NCBI RefSeq assembly: GCF_014306625.1 | Contig: NZ_JACRYL010000004.1 | Coordinates: 208,563 to 272,562 of the forward strand | DNA from: Pedobacter fastidiosus | GTDB taxonomy: Bacteria > Bacteroidota > Bacteroidia > Sphingobacteriales > Sphingobacteriaceae | Reading direction: 5' to 3' | DNA length: 64,000 nucleotides | In this document: positions 35,050 to 43,582 of the stretch, piece after piece | How positions within the stretch are numbered: the first letter of the stretch is position 1 | Layout: each line of letters opens with the position of its first letter | The notes under the pieces: generated by a model | What the model saw: the letters and a program-made list of their open reading frames with translations, nothing else | Database searches by the model: none | Told to the model about the DNA's origin: nothing | Translations under genes and position numbers: made by a program

Positions 35050-35748
35050 ATGATTAGAATAGAAAATCTAGAAAAAGTTTACAAAACTGAAGAAGTAGAA
35101 ACGACTGCTTTAAACGGAATTAATCTTCATGTAAAAGCGGGAGAGTTTGTTTCCATCATGGGGCCATCAGGCTGTGGCAAATCTACTTTGCTAAACGTAA
35201 TGGGTTTATTGGATAAACCGGAAAGCGGAAGCTATAAGTTTATTGATACCGAACTTTTGACCTTAAATGATCGAGAACGTTCTAATTTCCGCAAAAGAAA
35301 TATGGGCTTTGTTTTCCAAAACTTCAACTTAATTGATGAGTTAACCGTTTTCGAAAACATCGAGTTGCCATTGATTTACAACAAAATCCCGGCAGGCGAA
35401 CGTAAGACTTTAGTAAACGAAATTATTGAAAGAATGAATATCGTAAACAGAAGTGGTCATTTTCCTCAACAACTTTCTGGTGGTCAACAACAGCGGGTTG
35501 CGGTAGCAAGAGCCTTGGTTACAAAACCGAAATTGGTTTTAGCTGATGAGCCTACTGGAAACTTGGATAGCTCGCATGGTAATGAAGTAATGGAATTGCT
35601 TTGCGAACTGAACGAGACAGGAACCACCATTGTGATGGTAACACACTCAAGTCATGACGCAAGTTTTTCGAACAGAATAATCAATTTGAAAGATGGTCAT
35701 GTGATTTCTGAAAAAATAAATAAAAGCAGAAACGAGGAATTGATTTAG
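35050..35748 (+). CDS. ABC transporter ATPase, MacB/LolD type (first)
   Basis: A 232-residue nucleotide-binding subunit. Walker A is GPSGCGKST, the signature is LSGGQQQRVAVARAL, Walker B is LVLADEPTGNLDS, and the switch His is in VTHSS. This LolD/MacB branch works with FtsX-like permeases that move substrates by mechanotransmission rather than through a membrane channel. It lies between the adaptor and the first of five permease genes and is a full-consensus ATPase, unlike the second one at the far end of the cluster. Confidence 0.95.
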   Translation: MIRIENLEKVYKTEEVETTALNGINLHVKAGEFVSIMGPSGCGKSTLLNVMGLLDKPESGSYKFIDTELLTLNDRERSNFRKRNMGFVFQNFNLIDELTVFENIELPLIYNKIPAGERKTLVNEIIERMNIVNRSGHFPQQLSGGQQQRVAVARALVTKPKLVLADEPTGNLDSSHGNEVMELLCELNETGTTIVMVTHSSHDASFSNRIINLKDGHVISEKINKSRNEELI

Positions 35749-35960
35749 ATGCCTAGCACAGCCTCCCCAAAAAGGAGGAGCTTCAAACGCATAAATAAAA
35801 ACAGTGTAATTGAAAATTTTAGTTTAGTTAATGATAAGCCTGCCGACATCTTCCTGGATGGGAAGATTCGGGAATGGCGATTAGAGACTAAAGCTGAGAG
35901 ACCAAAGACTAAAGCGGCTGGTCAGGCCTTAAATATGGCACACCGCAGAAATAAATTGCA

Positions 35961-36020
35961 CTTCCAGCTACCTCTATTCAAGGAGAGGGCCGGGGGTGAG
36001 GTTACCTACTACTTGATACT
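35961..36020 (+). repeat. Pre-start hairpin element, copy 1 of 5
   Basis: A block of about 60 nt: CTTCCAGCT, hairpin CCTCT-ATTCA-AGGAGAGG, a G-rich tract, GGTGAGGTTAC, then TACTTGATACT. It ends 5 nt before the ATG of the first permease. Related blocks precede the third, fourth and fifth permease genes and the second ATPase gene. Confidence 0.8.
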
Positions 36021-36025
36021 ATAAT

Positions 36026-38395
36026 ATGTTCAAATTAAACTTAAAAATCGCTTTGAGAAACCTTTGGAAAAATAAAGGATTCTCTTTGATAAATATCGGG
36101 GGTTTAGCCATTGGTTTAGCCAGTTGTATGATTTTGCTTTTGTATGTTGCGTATGAATGGAGTTACGATAAGCAGTTTAAAAACAATGATAAAACCTATG
36201 TGGTTTACCAAAGCGTAGTTGCCAACGGTAAAACCTTTAGCTGGGGTTGGACACCTAACGTAATGGCCGAGGAGCTACAACAAAAATTTCCTAGTGTTAA
36301 ATATGCTTCGCATTCAACATATCCAAGGCCGAATTTAGTTTCCGATGGAGAGAAAAAAATAAGTAGTAAAGTTATTTATGCAGACCAAAATTTTCTCAAA
36401 ATATTAGATTATAAATTTATTAAGGGAAATGCTGAAAAAACTTTAACAGATGTAAATACCATTATTCTTACTAAATCTTTTGCCGCAAAATTATTTGGAA
36501 ATGAAGATCCAATTAACAAAACAGTTAAGCTGGAAAATCAGGATGTTTTAAAAGTTGAAGCCGTAATAGAGGATGCTCCTGCGAACAGCAGTATAATTTT
36601 TGAATGCATAATGCCTTGGCAATTATTTCTAAAAAGAGAAACCTGGGCAAAAGAACCTAATTGGGGGAATAATATGTGCCTTACCCTTGTTCAATTAAAG
36701 AACAACGATGCCTTTTCTAAAGCAAACGCAGATATTAAAGATATTTACAAAAAACACAACAAAGAGATTACTGCCGATGCTTTGCTTCATCCTTTAACCA
36801 AGTGGCATTTATACGGCGATTTTGAAAACGGAAAATCCATTGGTGGCAAAATAGACCAGCTAAAAATATTTTTATTGTTAGCTTTTTGCATATTACTAAT
36901 CGCTTGTGTAAACTTTATGAATCTGTCTACCGCCAGATCTGAGCGTAGGGCAAAGGAGGTTGGTGTTCGTAAGGCAATTGGCTCAACACGTAAATCTTTA
37001 ATCAGCCAGTTTTTTTTAGAATCGTTGCTTATCACATTTATTTCGACTGTTTTCGCTTTTATTTTGGTTGAAGTTAGCTTACCATATTTTAACGGACTAT
37101 TAGATATTAAGCAAACCATCGATTACGAAAATGGCATGTTTTGGCTGGTATTATTTGGGTTGATGATTTTTACAGGATTTATTGCCGGAAGTTATCCTGC
37201 ATTATATTTATCTTCTTTCGAACCCATCAAAGTACTTAAAGGCTTCAGCGTAAAAACAGATTCATCAGTTTCTGTAAGAAGAGTTCTAGTTATAGGTCAA
37301 TTCGTTTTTGCCGCCTGTCTAATCATTTGTACTGTAGTTATTTATCAGCAATTAAATTACATCAAGAATAAGCCGATTGGCTACAATCAATCTAATTTAG
37401 TTCAAATTGATGTGCAAGGTAAAATGCGTGATGCAGGTAAAGTTGAATTACTTAAATCACAGTTGCTCAAGTCGGGAGCTACAGTTAATGTAACTACTTT
37501 TAGTTCGGATTTTACGGAGGGTGGTAATAATACAACTGGTGTATCCTGGGAGGGTAAAAATCCAAATGAGTTAATTTCATTTAACCATAGGGGTATAGGA
37601 TATGATTTTACCGAAACTGTTGGTACAGGACTAGTGAGTGGAAGAGAATTTTCTTCAAAGTTTCCAAATGATACGAGCGGTGTAATGCTCAACGAAGCTG
37701 CGGTAAAAATGATGGGTTTAAAAAATCCACTTGGTGCCGTAATTGACTTTTGGGGTAGCAAATTAACTAACGTTGGTGTGGTGAAAGATTTTGTAGTAGA
37801 AAGTGCCTATCAAAAAGTTGCACCTATGATTTTTTATTTAAATCGTACTGATAATACTAACGTCATCATCGCCCGTTTAAGCCCTGATGAAAATATTAGT
37901 ACATCACTTGAAAAAATTGATGAATTGGTTAAACAAATGGAACCTAATTATCCCGTTAACCGCAAATTTGTTAATGAATCTTTCGAACTAAAATTCCAAA
38001 ATGAAAAACTTTTAGGAACACTCTCTAATTGGTTCGGTGGCTTTGCAATTTTTATTTCTTGTTTGGGATTATTAGGCTTAGCACTTTTTATGGCCGAGCA
38101 ACGTAAAAAAGAAATCAGCATCCGCAAAGTTTTAGGCGCTAGCACAGGTAATATTCTTACACTTTTAAATAAAGATTTCATAAAACTGGTGGCCATTGCA
38201 AATATAATTGCGTTTCCATTAGCTTATATCATTATAGATAAGTGGCTTTCTGCTTACGAATACCGAGTTTCTATATCGTTTTTACCTTTTGCCTTAGCTG
38301 GTGGCATATCGATTTTAATTGCTGTTTTAACAGTTAGTATCCAATCAGTAAAAGTAGCGAAGGCAAACCCAGTTGATGCTTTGAAATATGAATAA
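36026..38395 (+). CDS. FtsX/MacB-type ABC permease, first of five
   Basis: A 789-residue permease with the Bacteroidota double-FtsX layout: TM1 at about 18-42, a MacB-type periplasmic domain (about 50-245), then three TMs from about 281 to 400. TM5 (about 420-442), a second periplasmic domain, and three last TMs from about 668 follow. The intracellular coupling motifs are RRAKEVGVRKAIGS and RKKEISIRKVLGAS. It ends in KANPVDALKYE. It would pair with the ATPases and adaptor of the cluster to export a peptide, lipid or drug, or to sense envelope stress. It most resembles the third permease (shared YEW..DKQ and IKNKP segments). Confidence 0.9.
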   Translation: MFKLNLKIALRNLWKNKGFSLINIGGLAIGLASCMILLLYVAYEWSYDKQFKNNDKTYVVYQSVVANGKTFSWGWTPNVMAEELQQKFPSVKYASHSTYPRPNLVSDGEKKISSKVIYADQNFLKILDYKFIKGNAEKTLTDVNTIILTKSFAAKLFGNEDPINKTVKLENQDVLKVEAVIEDAPANSSIIFECIMPWQLFLKRETWAKEPNWGNNMCLTLVQLKNNDAFSKANADIKDIYKKHNKEITADALLHPLTKWHLYGDFENGKSIGGKIDQLKIFLLLAFCILLIACVNFMNLSTARSERRAKEVGVRKAIGSTRKSLISQFFLESLLITFISTVFAFILVEVSLPYFNGLLDIKQTIDYENGMFWLVLFGLMIFTGFIAGSYPALYLSSFEPIKVLKGFSVKTDSSVSVRRVLVIGQFVFAACLIICTVVIYQQLNYIKNKPIGYNQSNLVQIDVQGKMRDAGKVELLKSQLLKSGATVNVTTFSSDFTEGGNNTTGVSWEGKNPNELISFNHRGIGYDFTETVGTGLVSGREFSSKFPNDTSGVMLNEAAVKMMGLKNPLGAVIDFWGSKLTNVGVVKDFVVESAYQKVAPMIFYLNRTDNTNVIIARLSPDENISTSLEKIDELVKQMEPNYPVNRKFVNESFELKFQNEKLLGTLSNWFGGFAIFISCLGLLGLALFMAEQRKKEISIRKVLGASTGNILTLLNKDFIKLVAIANIIAFPLAYIIIDKWLSAYEYRVSISFLPFALAGGISILIAVLTVSIQSVKVAKANPVDALKYE

Positions 38396-38534
38396 TAGCC
38401 CCACCCAGCCTCCCCAGAGGGGAGGAGCTGCAAATTTTTATACCTTTTGAACCGAATAATAATGTTAGCAGAAATGAATTTTTTTAACCACAAACTAAAA
38501 GTCCTCCCTACTGGGGAGGATTTAGGAGGGGCTA
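38396..38534. repeat. Miniature inverted-repeat element, copy B
   Basis: Perfect 7-bp terminal inverted repeats TAGCCCC/GGGGCTA enclose GCCTCCCC-AGA-GGGGAGG at the left and CCTCCC-TACT-GGGGAGG at the right. The element fills exactly the gap between the stop codon of permease 1 and the ATG of permease 2, where the pre-start hairpin element of the other junctions is missing. Confidence 0.7.
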
Positions 38535-38535
38535 T

Positions 38536-40926
38536 ATGTTCAAATTAAACTTAAAAATCGCTTTGCGAAACCTATGGAGAAATAGAATAATCACATCGAT
38601 TAATGTAGGTGGTTTGGCTATTGCTTTGGCTGCTTTTATTTTGGTGGTGATGTATTTCACTTATGAAACCAGTTTCGACAAGACAAACCCTAATTACAAT
38701 AATATTTATGTTGTAGGTAGGATTTATCCCGATTTTAAAACGAATTATACGTCTCCGCCTTTTGCAAAAGCAATAAAGCAGAATTTCCCTGAGGTAGAAA
38801 ATGCAGGAATTACAAAACGAGGCTTTTTTGAGTTTACAATGAAGAATGGCAAGAATACCTTATTTGCTAAAAACTTTATGCAGGCTGATTACAATGCAGC
38901 TAAAATTCTTGATTTGAAACCTACCGGTGGTTTAGAAAAACCCGCTGGCGAAGTTGATAGACTTTCTTACCTGAGTGAAGAAAGCATGAAAGTCCTCTAC
39001 CCAAATAAAACAGATAACAAACCGGAAATGGTGGGTATGGGCTCGAGTAACTCGGGAATTACGAGCAAAATTAATGGCTCAATAATTAATAATTTGCATT
39101 CTAACATCACTTTCGATGGGATCTCAATCGGTAATGAAATAGGACAGGGTGAAAATTATGGAATGAATAATTACACCACTTATATTCAAGTAAAACCCGG
39201 CACTGATGTTGCAAATCTAGAGCAAAAAATCACGAAATTATACAGAAATGAATTATTAAAAGGCGAAACAGATCAAAAGACAATCGAAGAAATCAAAAGT
39301 ATATCTACGTTTTTAGACCCACTCTCCAATCAACATTTAAAGCCTAAAGCGGGCAATGATGCGCCTTATAAAATATTAATAGCCTTATCGGTACTTGGAA
39401 TTTTAATTTTGGTTATAGCCTGTATTAATTTTACCAACTTAAGTATTGCTCAGGCAACTAAGCGAGCTAAAGAAGTTGGTATTAAAAAGGTGATGGGTGC
39501 CTATCGTTTCCAACTTACGACACAATTTCTTGCCGAAATTTTTATTCAATGCCTTTTCGCTACAGTTCTTGCCTTAATCGTAGCAGAGCTGGTATTACCA
39601 TACTTTAATAACCTGTTCCAAATTAACTTATCTGTTTGGCATATCGATAATGATTTAATTTGGCAATTGCCATTAATTCTATGTTTGATAACACTTATCG
39701 CAGGTATTTATCCAGCCATTGTTTTATCAGGTTTTAAGCCTGCCTTAGTTTTAAAGGGTAATTTCTCTACCAGTAAACAGAGTTACTGGCTGCGAAATAG
39801 CTTGTTAGTGTTTCAATTTAGCATTGCTGTAATTTTTATTATTGGCTTATTCATTATCAACTCCCAGCTCAAATATATGCGCAGTGAGGATTTAGGATTT
39901 ACAGCCAATCAGGTCGTTTATATAAAAAACCAAACACTCTTTAACAATCCAGTAAAATTTGGATCGCTTAATTTTGAGTCGGTTAGAGATAAGATTTTAA
40001 AAATTCCAGGAATAAAATCGGCAACTGTAGCCACTGATGTTCCTGATGGTGCCGAAAATGGAACAAATGGTTACACATTTGAAGGTGTACAATCAAGCCT
40101 TGATTTTGTAGATGTAGATTTTGATTACTTCGAAACGCTTGATATTAAATTAAAACAAGGTCGTTTTTTCTCACAATCATTCAGCACTGATACCGCAAAT
40201 TCAGCTGTAATAAATGAAAGTGCTGTTGCAAAATATGGCATGAAAAATCCTGTCGGCAAGACAATCAAGGGTTGTAATATCGATTATAAAATTGTCGGAG
40301 TAATTAAAGATTTTAAAGCACAAGGCTTTGAAAGTGCAGTTCAACCAACCATTTATACAATTAAAAACCCTTGTGGGAATTACAAAACTCAAATTATGCT
40401 GAAGATTGAGGAAAACAAAATGGCCGATGCTTTAGCTACTTTGAAAGCACAATGGCCACAGATTAATCCAAAGGATGGCCAAGATTTTAGGTATGAGTTT
40501 TTAGATGAACTTTATGGCAAACTGTTCAAAAAGCAAGAACAACTACAGTCGGTATTTTTTGCCGCGGCTTTACTAACTATTTTCATTGCCATTTTAGGCT
40601 TATTTGCTTTTGCAAAATACATCACCAATGGTCGAATCAAAGAAATTGCAGTGCGTAAAATTTTAGGTGCGAGCGATATACAAATTTTCAAATTAATCAA
40701 TCGTTCGTTTTTGGTGATGGTTCTTTTGGCTAATGTTATTTCGTGGCCAGTAGCTTATATCCTCACTAAAAAATGGTTAGAAACCTTTGCGTACAGAATC
40801 GATTTGCCAGTTTTGCCTTTTATGAGCAGTGCTTTAATCACCATTTTATTAACAGTAATAACAGTTAGCATTCAGGCTAAAAAAGCAGTAAAAGCGAATC
40901 CTGTTGATGCTTTGAAATATGAATAA
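38536..40926 (+). CDS. FtsX/MacB-type ABC permease, second of five
   Basis: A 796-residue paralogue with the same two periplasmic-domain, eight-helix plan. The N-terminus MFKLNLKIALRNLWRN matches its neighbours and TM1 is INVGGLAIALAAFILVVMYF. Coupling motifs are KRAKEVGIKKVMGA and RIKEIAVRKILGAS. It is the only permease of the set preceded by a miniature inverted-repeat element instead of the hairpin block. The periplasmic domains differ strongly from those of the first and third permeases, so a different ligand or partner is likely. Confidence 0.9.
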   Translation: MFKLNLKIALRNLWRNRIITSINVGGLAIALAAFILVVMYFTYETSFDKTNPNYNNIYVVGRIYPDFKTNYTSPPFAKAIKQNFPEVENAGITKRGFFEFTMKNGKNTLFAKNFMQADYNAAKILDLKPTGGLEKPAGEVDRLSYLSEESMKVLYPNKTDNKPEMVGMGSSNSGITSKINGSIINNLHSNITFDGISIGNEIGQGENYGMNNYTTYIQVKPGTDVANLEQKITKLYRNELLKGETDQKTIEEIKSISTFLDPLSNQHLKPKAGNDAPYKILIALSVLGILILVIACINFTNLSIAQATKRAKEVGIKKVMGAYRFQLTTQFLAEIFIQCLFATVLALIVAELVLPYFNNLFQINLSVWHIDNDLIWQLPLILCLITLIAGIYPAIVLSGFKPALVLKGNFSTSKQSYWLRNSLLVFQFSIAVIFIIGLFIINSQLKYMRSEDLGFTANQVVYIKNQTLFNNPVKFGSLNFESVRDKILKIPGIKSATVATDVPDGAENGTNGYTFEGVQSSLDFVDVDFDYFETLDIKLKQGRFFSQSFSTDTANSAVINESAVAKYGMKNPVGKTIKGCNIDYKIVGVIKDFKAQGFESAVQPTIYTIKNPCGNYKTQIMLKIEENKMADALATLKAQWPQINPKDGQDFRYEFLDELYGKLFKKQEQLQSVFFAAALLTIFIAILGLFAFAKYITNGRIKEIAVRKILGASDIQIFKLINRSFLVMVLLANVISWPVAYILTKKWLETFAYRIDLPVLPFMSSALITILLTVITVSIQAKKAVKANPVDALKYE

Positions 40927-41004
40927 AAGCCAAAAGCTTAAAGACCCAAGACTAAAGCGATTTGCTTGAGTCTTTAATAAATACACGTAATAACATAATA
41001 GCAA

Positions 41005-41063
41005 TTCCAGCTCCCTCTCTTCAAGGAGAGGGCGGGGGGTGAGGTTACTAAATACTTGATACT
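41005..41063 (+). repeat. Pre-start hairpin element, copy 2 of 5
   Basis: TTCCAGCT, hairpin CCCTCTC-TTCAAG-GAGAGGG, G-run, TGAGGTTACTAAATACTTGA, ending 3 nt before the ATG of the third permease. Upstream in the same gap, AAGACTAAAGCGATTTG and GAGTCTTT can form a further weak hairpin; this too recurs at later junctions. Confidence 0.85.
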
Positions 41064-41066
41064 GAC

Positions 41067-43439
41067 ATGTTCAAATTAAACTTAAAAATCGCGTTGCGAA
41101 ACCTTTGGAAGAATAAAACTTCTTCATTCATTAACGTAATTGGTTTGGCTATCGGCCTTGCAGCCTGTTTAATGTTGTTGTTATACGTTTCTTACGAATG
41201 GAATTTCGATAAGCAGGCCAAAAATTGGCAAAATGTTTATGTAGCCATGACGAATGTTCCTGGTGAGCATAATAAAATTGCAGGAACCTTTAATGGTACA
41301 ACAACAGCTTTGGGCCCGCTTTTAAAAGAAAATATGCCCGAGATAAAATATGTTGCCAGAATGGATTATGGCAAAAAAAGCTTAATTGCTAACGGACAAA
41401 ATAGCTTTAAAAAGGATTCTAAATTTGCCGAACCCAACATTCTAAAAATGTATGATTATCAGTTTATCTCAGGCGATCCAAAAACAGCACTAAATAATCC
41501 GCTTTCAGTTATTTTAACAGAAAATACAGCCAAAACGCTCTTTGGAACTGCTGATGTGTTGAATAAATCTGTCCGTTATCAAGATAAAGAAGACCTAACC
41601 ATTACTGGTGTAATAAAAGATTTGCCCGAAAATAGTTCTAACCGCTTCGACTTCTTAATGCCCTGGTCATTCTATGAGATTGTTGATCCCAGTGCCAAAG
41701 ATTTGAATTGGAACAATTACAGTTTTATAACCATGGTTTCGCTAAATCCTGATGCAAATGTTGATTTGGTGAATCGTAAAATGGAGGCACTCGTAAAAGC
41801 CTATACGCCACCAAATTCGCAACCGCATTTTCTCTATCAATCTAGCAAATTGCACTTATTTGGAAAATTTGAAAATGGGAAAAATATAGGAGGCGATATT
41901 GAGCAAATCTGGCTTTTTATGGGTTTAGCTTTTGGCATTTTATTAATTGCCTGCATCAATTTCATGAATATGGCTACGGCCAAATCAGAGAAACGAGCTA
42001 AGGAAGTTGGTATTAAGAAAACAATTGGCGCAAATCGTACCTCGCTAATTTTTCAATTTTTAACCGAATCTATGGTGCTCACTTTTGTCGCCGTTGTTTT
42101 GGCTATTGCTTTACTCGAAATTTGTTTGCCCTCATTTAACAGACTTTTAAATATTAATCTGGGTATTTCGTATTTTAATGCAGCAAGTTGGGTAGGTATA
42201 TTAGGAATTGTAGTGGCCACAGGTTTAATTGCTGGCAGTTATCCGGCTTTTTACTTATCATCATTCAACCCGATTCAAACTTTAAAAAGAAAAATCAAAA
42301 CACGAGGCTTTCTTTCAATTAGCTTAAGGCAAGTGCTTGTTGTAGGCCAGTTCTGCTTTGCAATTATTCTGATTATATCCACTTTGGTTATCTATCGCCA
42401 AATTCAGTATATTAAAAATAAACCAGTTGGTTTTGATGTAAATGCGCTGGTCGAAATTCCTCAAGACGGAGAATTAAAAACCAAATTCGATTTGTTTAAA
42501 ACTGAACTGCTAAAATCTGGTGCTGTTACTTCGATGTACCAATCTACAGTTAGTCTTTCTCATCGTGGCCGCAATTTTATGGATATGAAGTGGGATGGAA
42601 TGACCAATCCTCAAAATACAGTAATGTTTAATCAGGTAGCTACATCTTACGATTTTATCAAAACGAACGGCATTAAATTATTGCAGGGAAGAGATTTCTC
42701 GAAAAATTTCGCATCAGATACCGCTGCCGTTATGGTTAGTGCATCAGCCGTTAAAGTATTTGGCTATAAAGACCCAATTGGGAAAAAAGTTATGGTCTTT
42801 GGTTCAAACGCACATATAGTTGGTGTTTTCGATGATTATGTTTGGGATTCTCCTTATAAATCGAACAATCCGCAGATTGTATATTTAACTTCAGGACAAA
42901 CAGGTACAATTACCATGCGCCTTAACAATGCGAATAATTTACAAAGTAATATTGAAACCATTAGCCGAATTACCAAGGCATTTAATCCTTCATATCCTAC
43001 CGAAATTACATTCATCAACTCCTTGTATCAGGAGAAATATAAATCCGAAAAAACCCTAGGTATTCTTTCAAACCTTTTCGGCGGATTAGCAATCTTCGTT
43101 TCGTGCTTAGGCTTGTTTGGCTTGGTGGCTTACAGTGCCGAGCAAAGAACCAAAGAGTTTGGCGTACGAAAAGTGCTTGGTGCATCGGTTGCTAATTTGA
43201 TGCAATTACTCTCGCTTTCTTTTATAAAAATGATTTTAGTTGCGATTGTTATTGCTGTACCGATCAGTTATTTTGCTATGGGAAAATGGCTTTCTAACTT
43301 CGAGTTTCACACAGAAATAAATTGGTGGATAATTCCTGTTGCAGCTATCGGAACATTGTCTATGGCATTAATTACCGTAAGTTTTCAGGCTTACAAAACA
43401 GCAAAGGCAAATCCTGTTGATGCACTTAAATATGAATAA
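41067..43439 (+). CDS. FtsX/MacB-type ABC permease, third of five
   Basis: A 790-residue paralogue, closest by eye to the first permease. TM1 is INVIGLAIGLAACLMLLLYV. Coupling motifs are KRAKEVGIKKTIGA and RTKEFGVRKVLGAS, and the end is KANPVDALKYE. Both periplasmic domains and all eight helices are present without frame breaks. The gene is preceded by the hairpin element and separated from its neighbours by about 140-nt gaps, longer than within a typical tight operon but with no strong terminator. Confidence 0.9.
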   Translation: MFKLNLKIALRNLWKNKTSSFINVIGLAIGLAACLMLLLYVSYEWNFDKQAKNWQNVYVAMTNVPGEHNKIAGTFNGTTTALGPLLKENMPEIKYVARMDYGKKSLIANGQNSFKKDSKFAEPNILKMYDYQFISGDPKTALNNPLSVILTENTAKTLFGTADVLNKSVRYQDKEDLTITGVIKDLPENSSNRFDFLMPWSFYEIVDPSAKDLNWNNYSFITMVSLNPDANVDLVNRKMEALVKAYTPPNSQPHFLYQSSKLHLFGKFENGKNIGGDIEQIWLFMGLAFGILLIACINFMNMATAKSEKRAKEVGIKKTIGANRTSLIFQFLTESMVLTFVAVVLAIALLEICLPSFNRLLNINLGISYFNAASWVGILGIVVATGLIAGSYPAFYLSSFNPIQTLKRKIKTRGFLSISLRQVLVVGQFCFAIILIISTLVIYRQIQYIKNKPVGFDVNALVEIPQDGELKTKFDLFKTELLKSGAVTSMYQSTVSLSHRGRNFMDMKWDGMTNPQNTVMFNQVATSYDFIKTNGIKLLQGRDFSKNFASDTAAVMVSASAVKVFGYKDPIGKKVMVFGSNAHIVGVFDDYVWDSPYKSNNPQIVYLTSGQTGTITMRLNNANNLQSNIETISRITKAFNPSYPTEITFINSLYQEKYKSEKTLGILSNLFGGLAIFVSCLGLFGLVAYSAEQRTKEFGVRKVLGASVANLMQLLSLSFIKMILVAIVIAVPISYFAMGKWLSNFEFHTEINWWIIPVAAIGTLSMALITVSFQAYKTAKANPVDALKYE

Positions 43440-43515
43440 AGCAGAAAGCTTAAAGACCAAAGACTAAAGCGATTTGCTAAACCTTAAATCTTTGCCACAG
43501 CATAACAAAATAGCA

Positions 43516-43576
43516 CTTCCAGCTCCCTCTCTTCAAGGAGAGGGCGGGGGGGTGAGGTTACTAAATACTTGATACT
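43516..43576 (+). repeat. Pre-start hairpin element, copy 3 of 5
   Basis: CTTCCAGCT, hairpin CCCTCTC-TTCAAG-GAGAGGG, a run of seven G, TGAGGTTACTAAATACTTGA, ending 6 nt before the ATG of the fourth permease. Nearly identical to copy 2. Confidence 0.85.
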
Positions 43577-43582
43577 CAAAAA

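Noticed and set aside
35749..36024. A 91-codon open frame directly after the first ABC ATPase, ending before the first permease.
   Set aside because: It runs through palindromic repeats and the pre-start hairpin element and its product is low in protein-like features (Lys/Arg-rich, no fold). Treated as non-coding.
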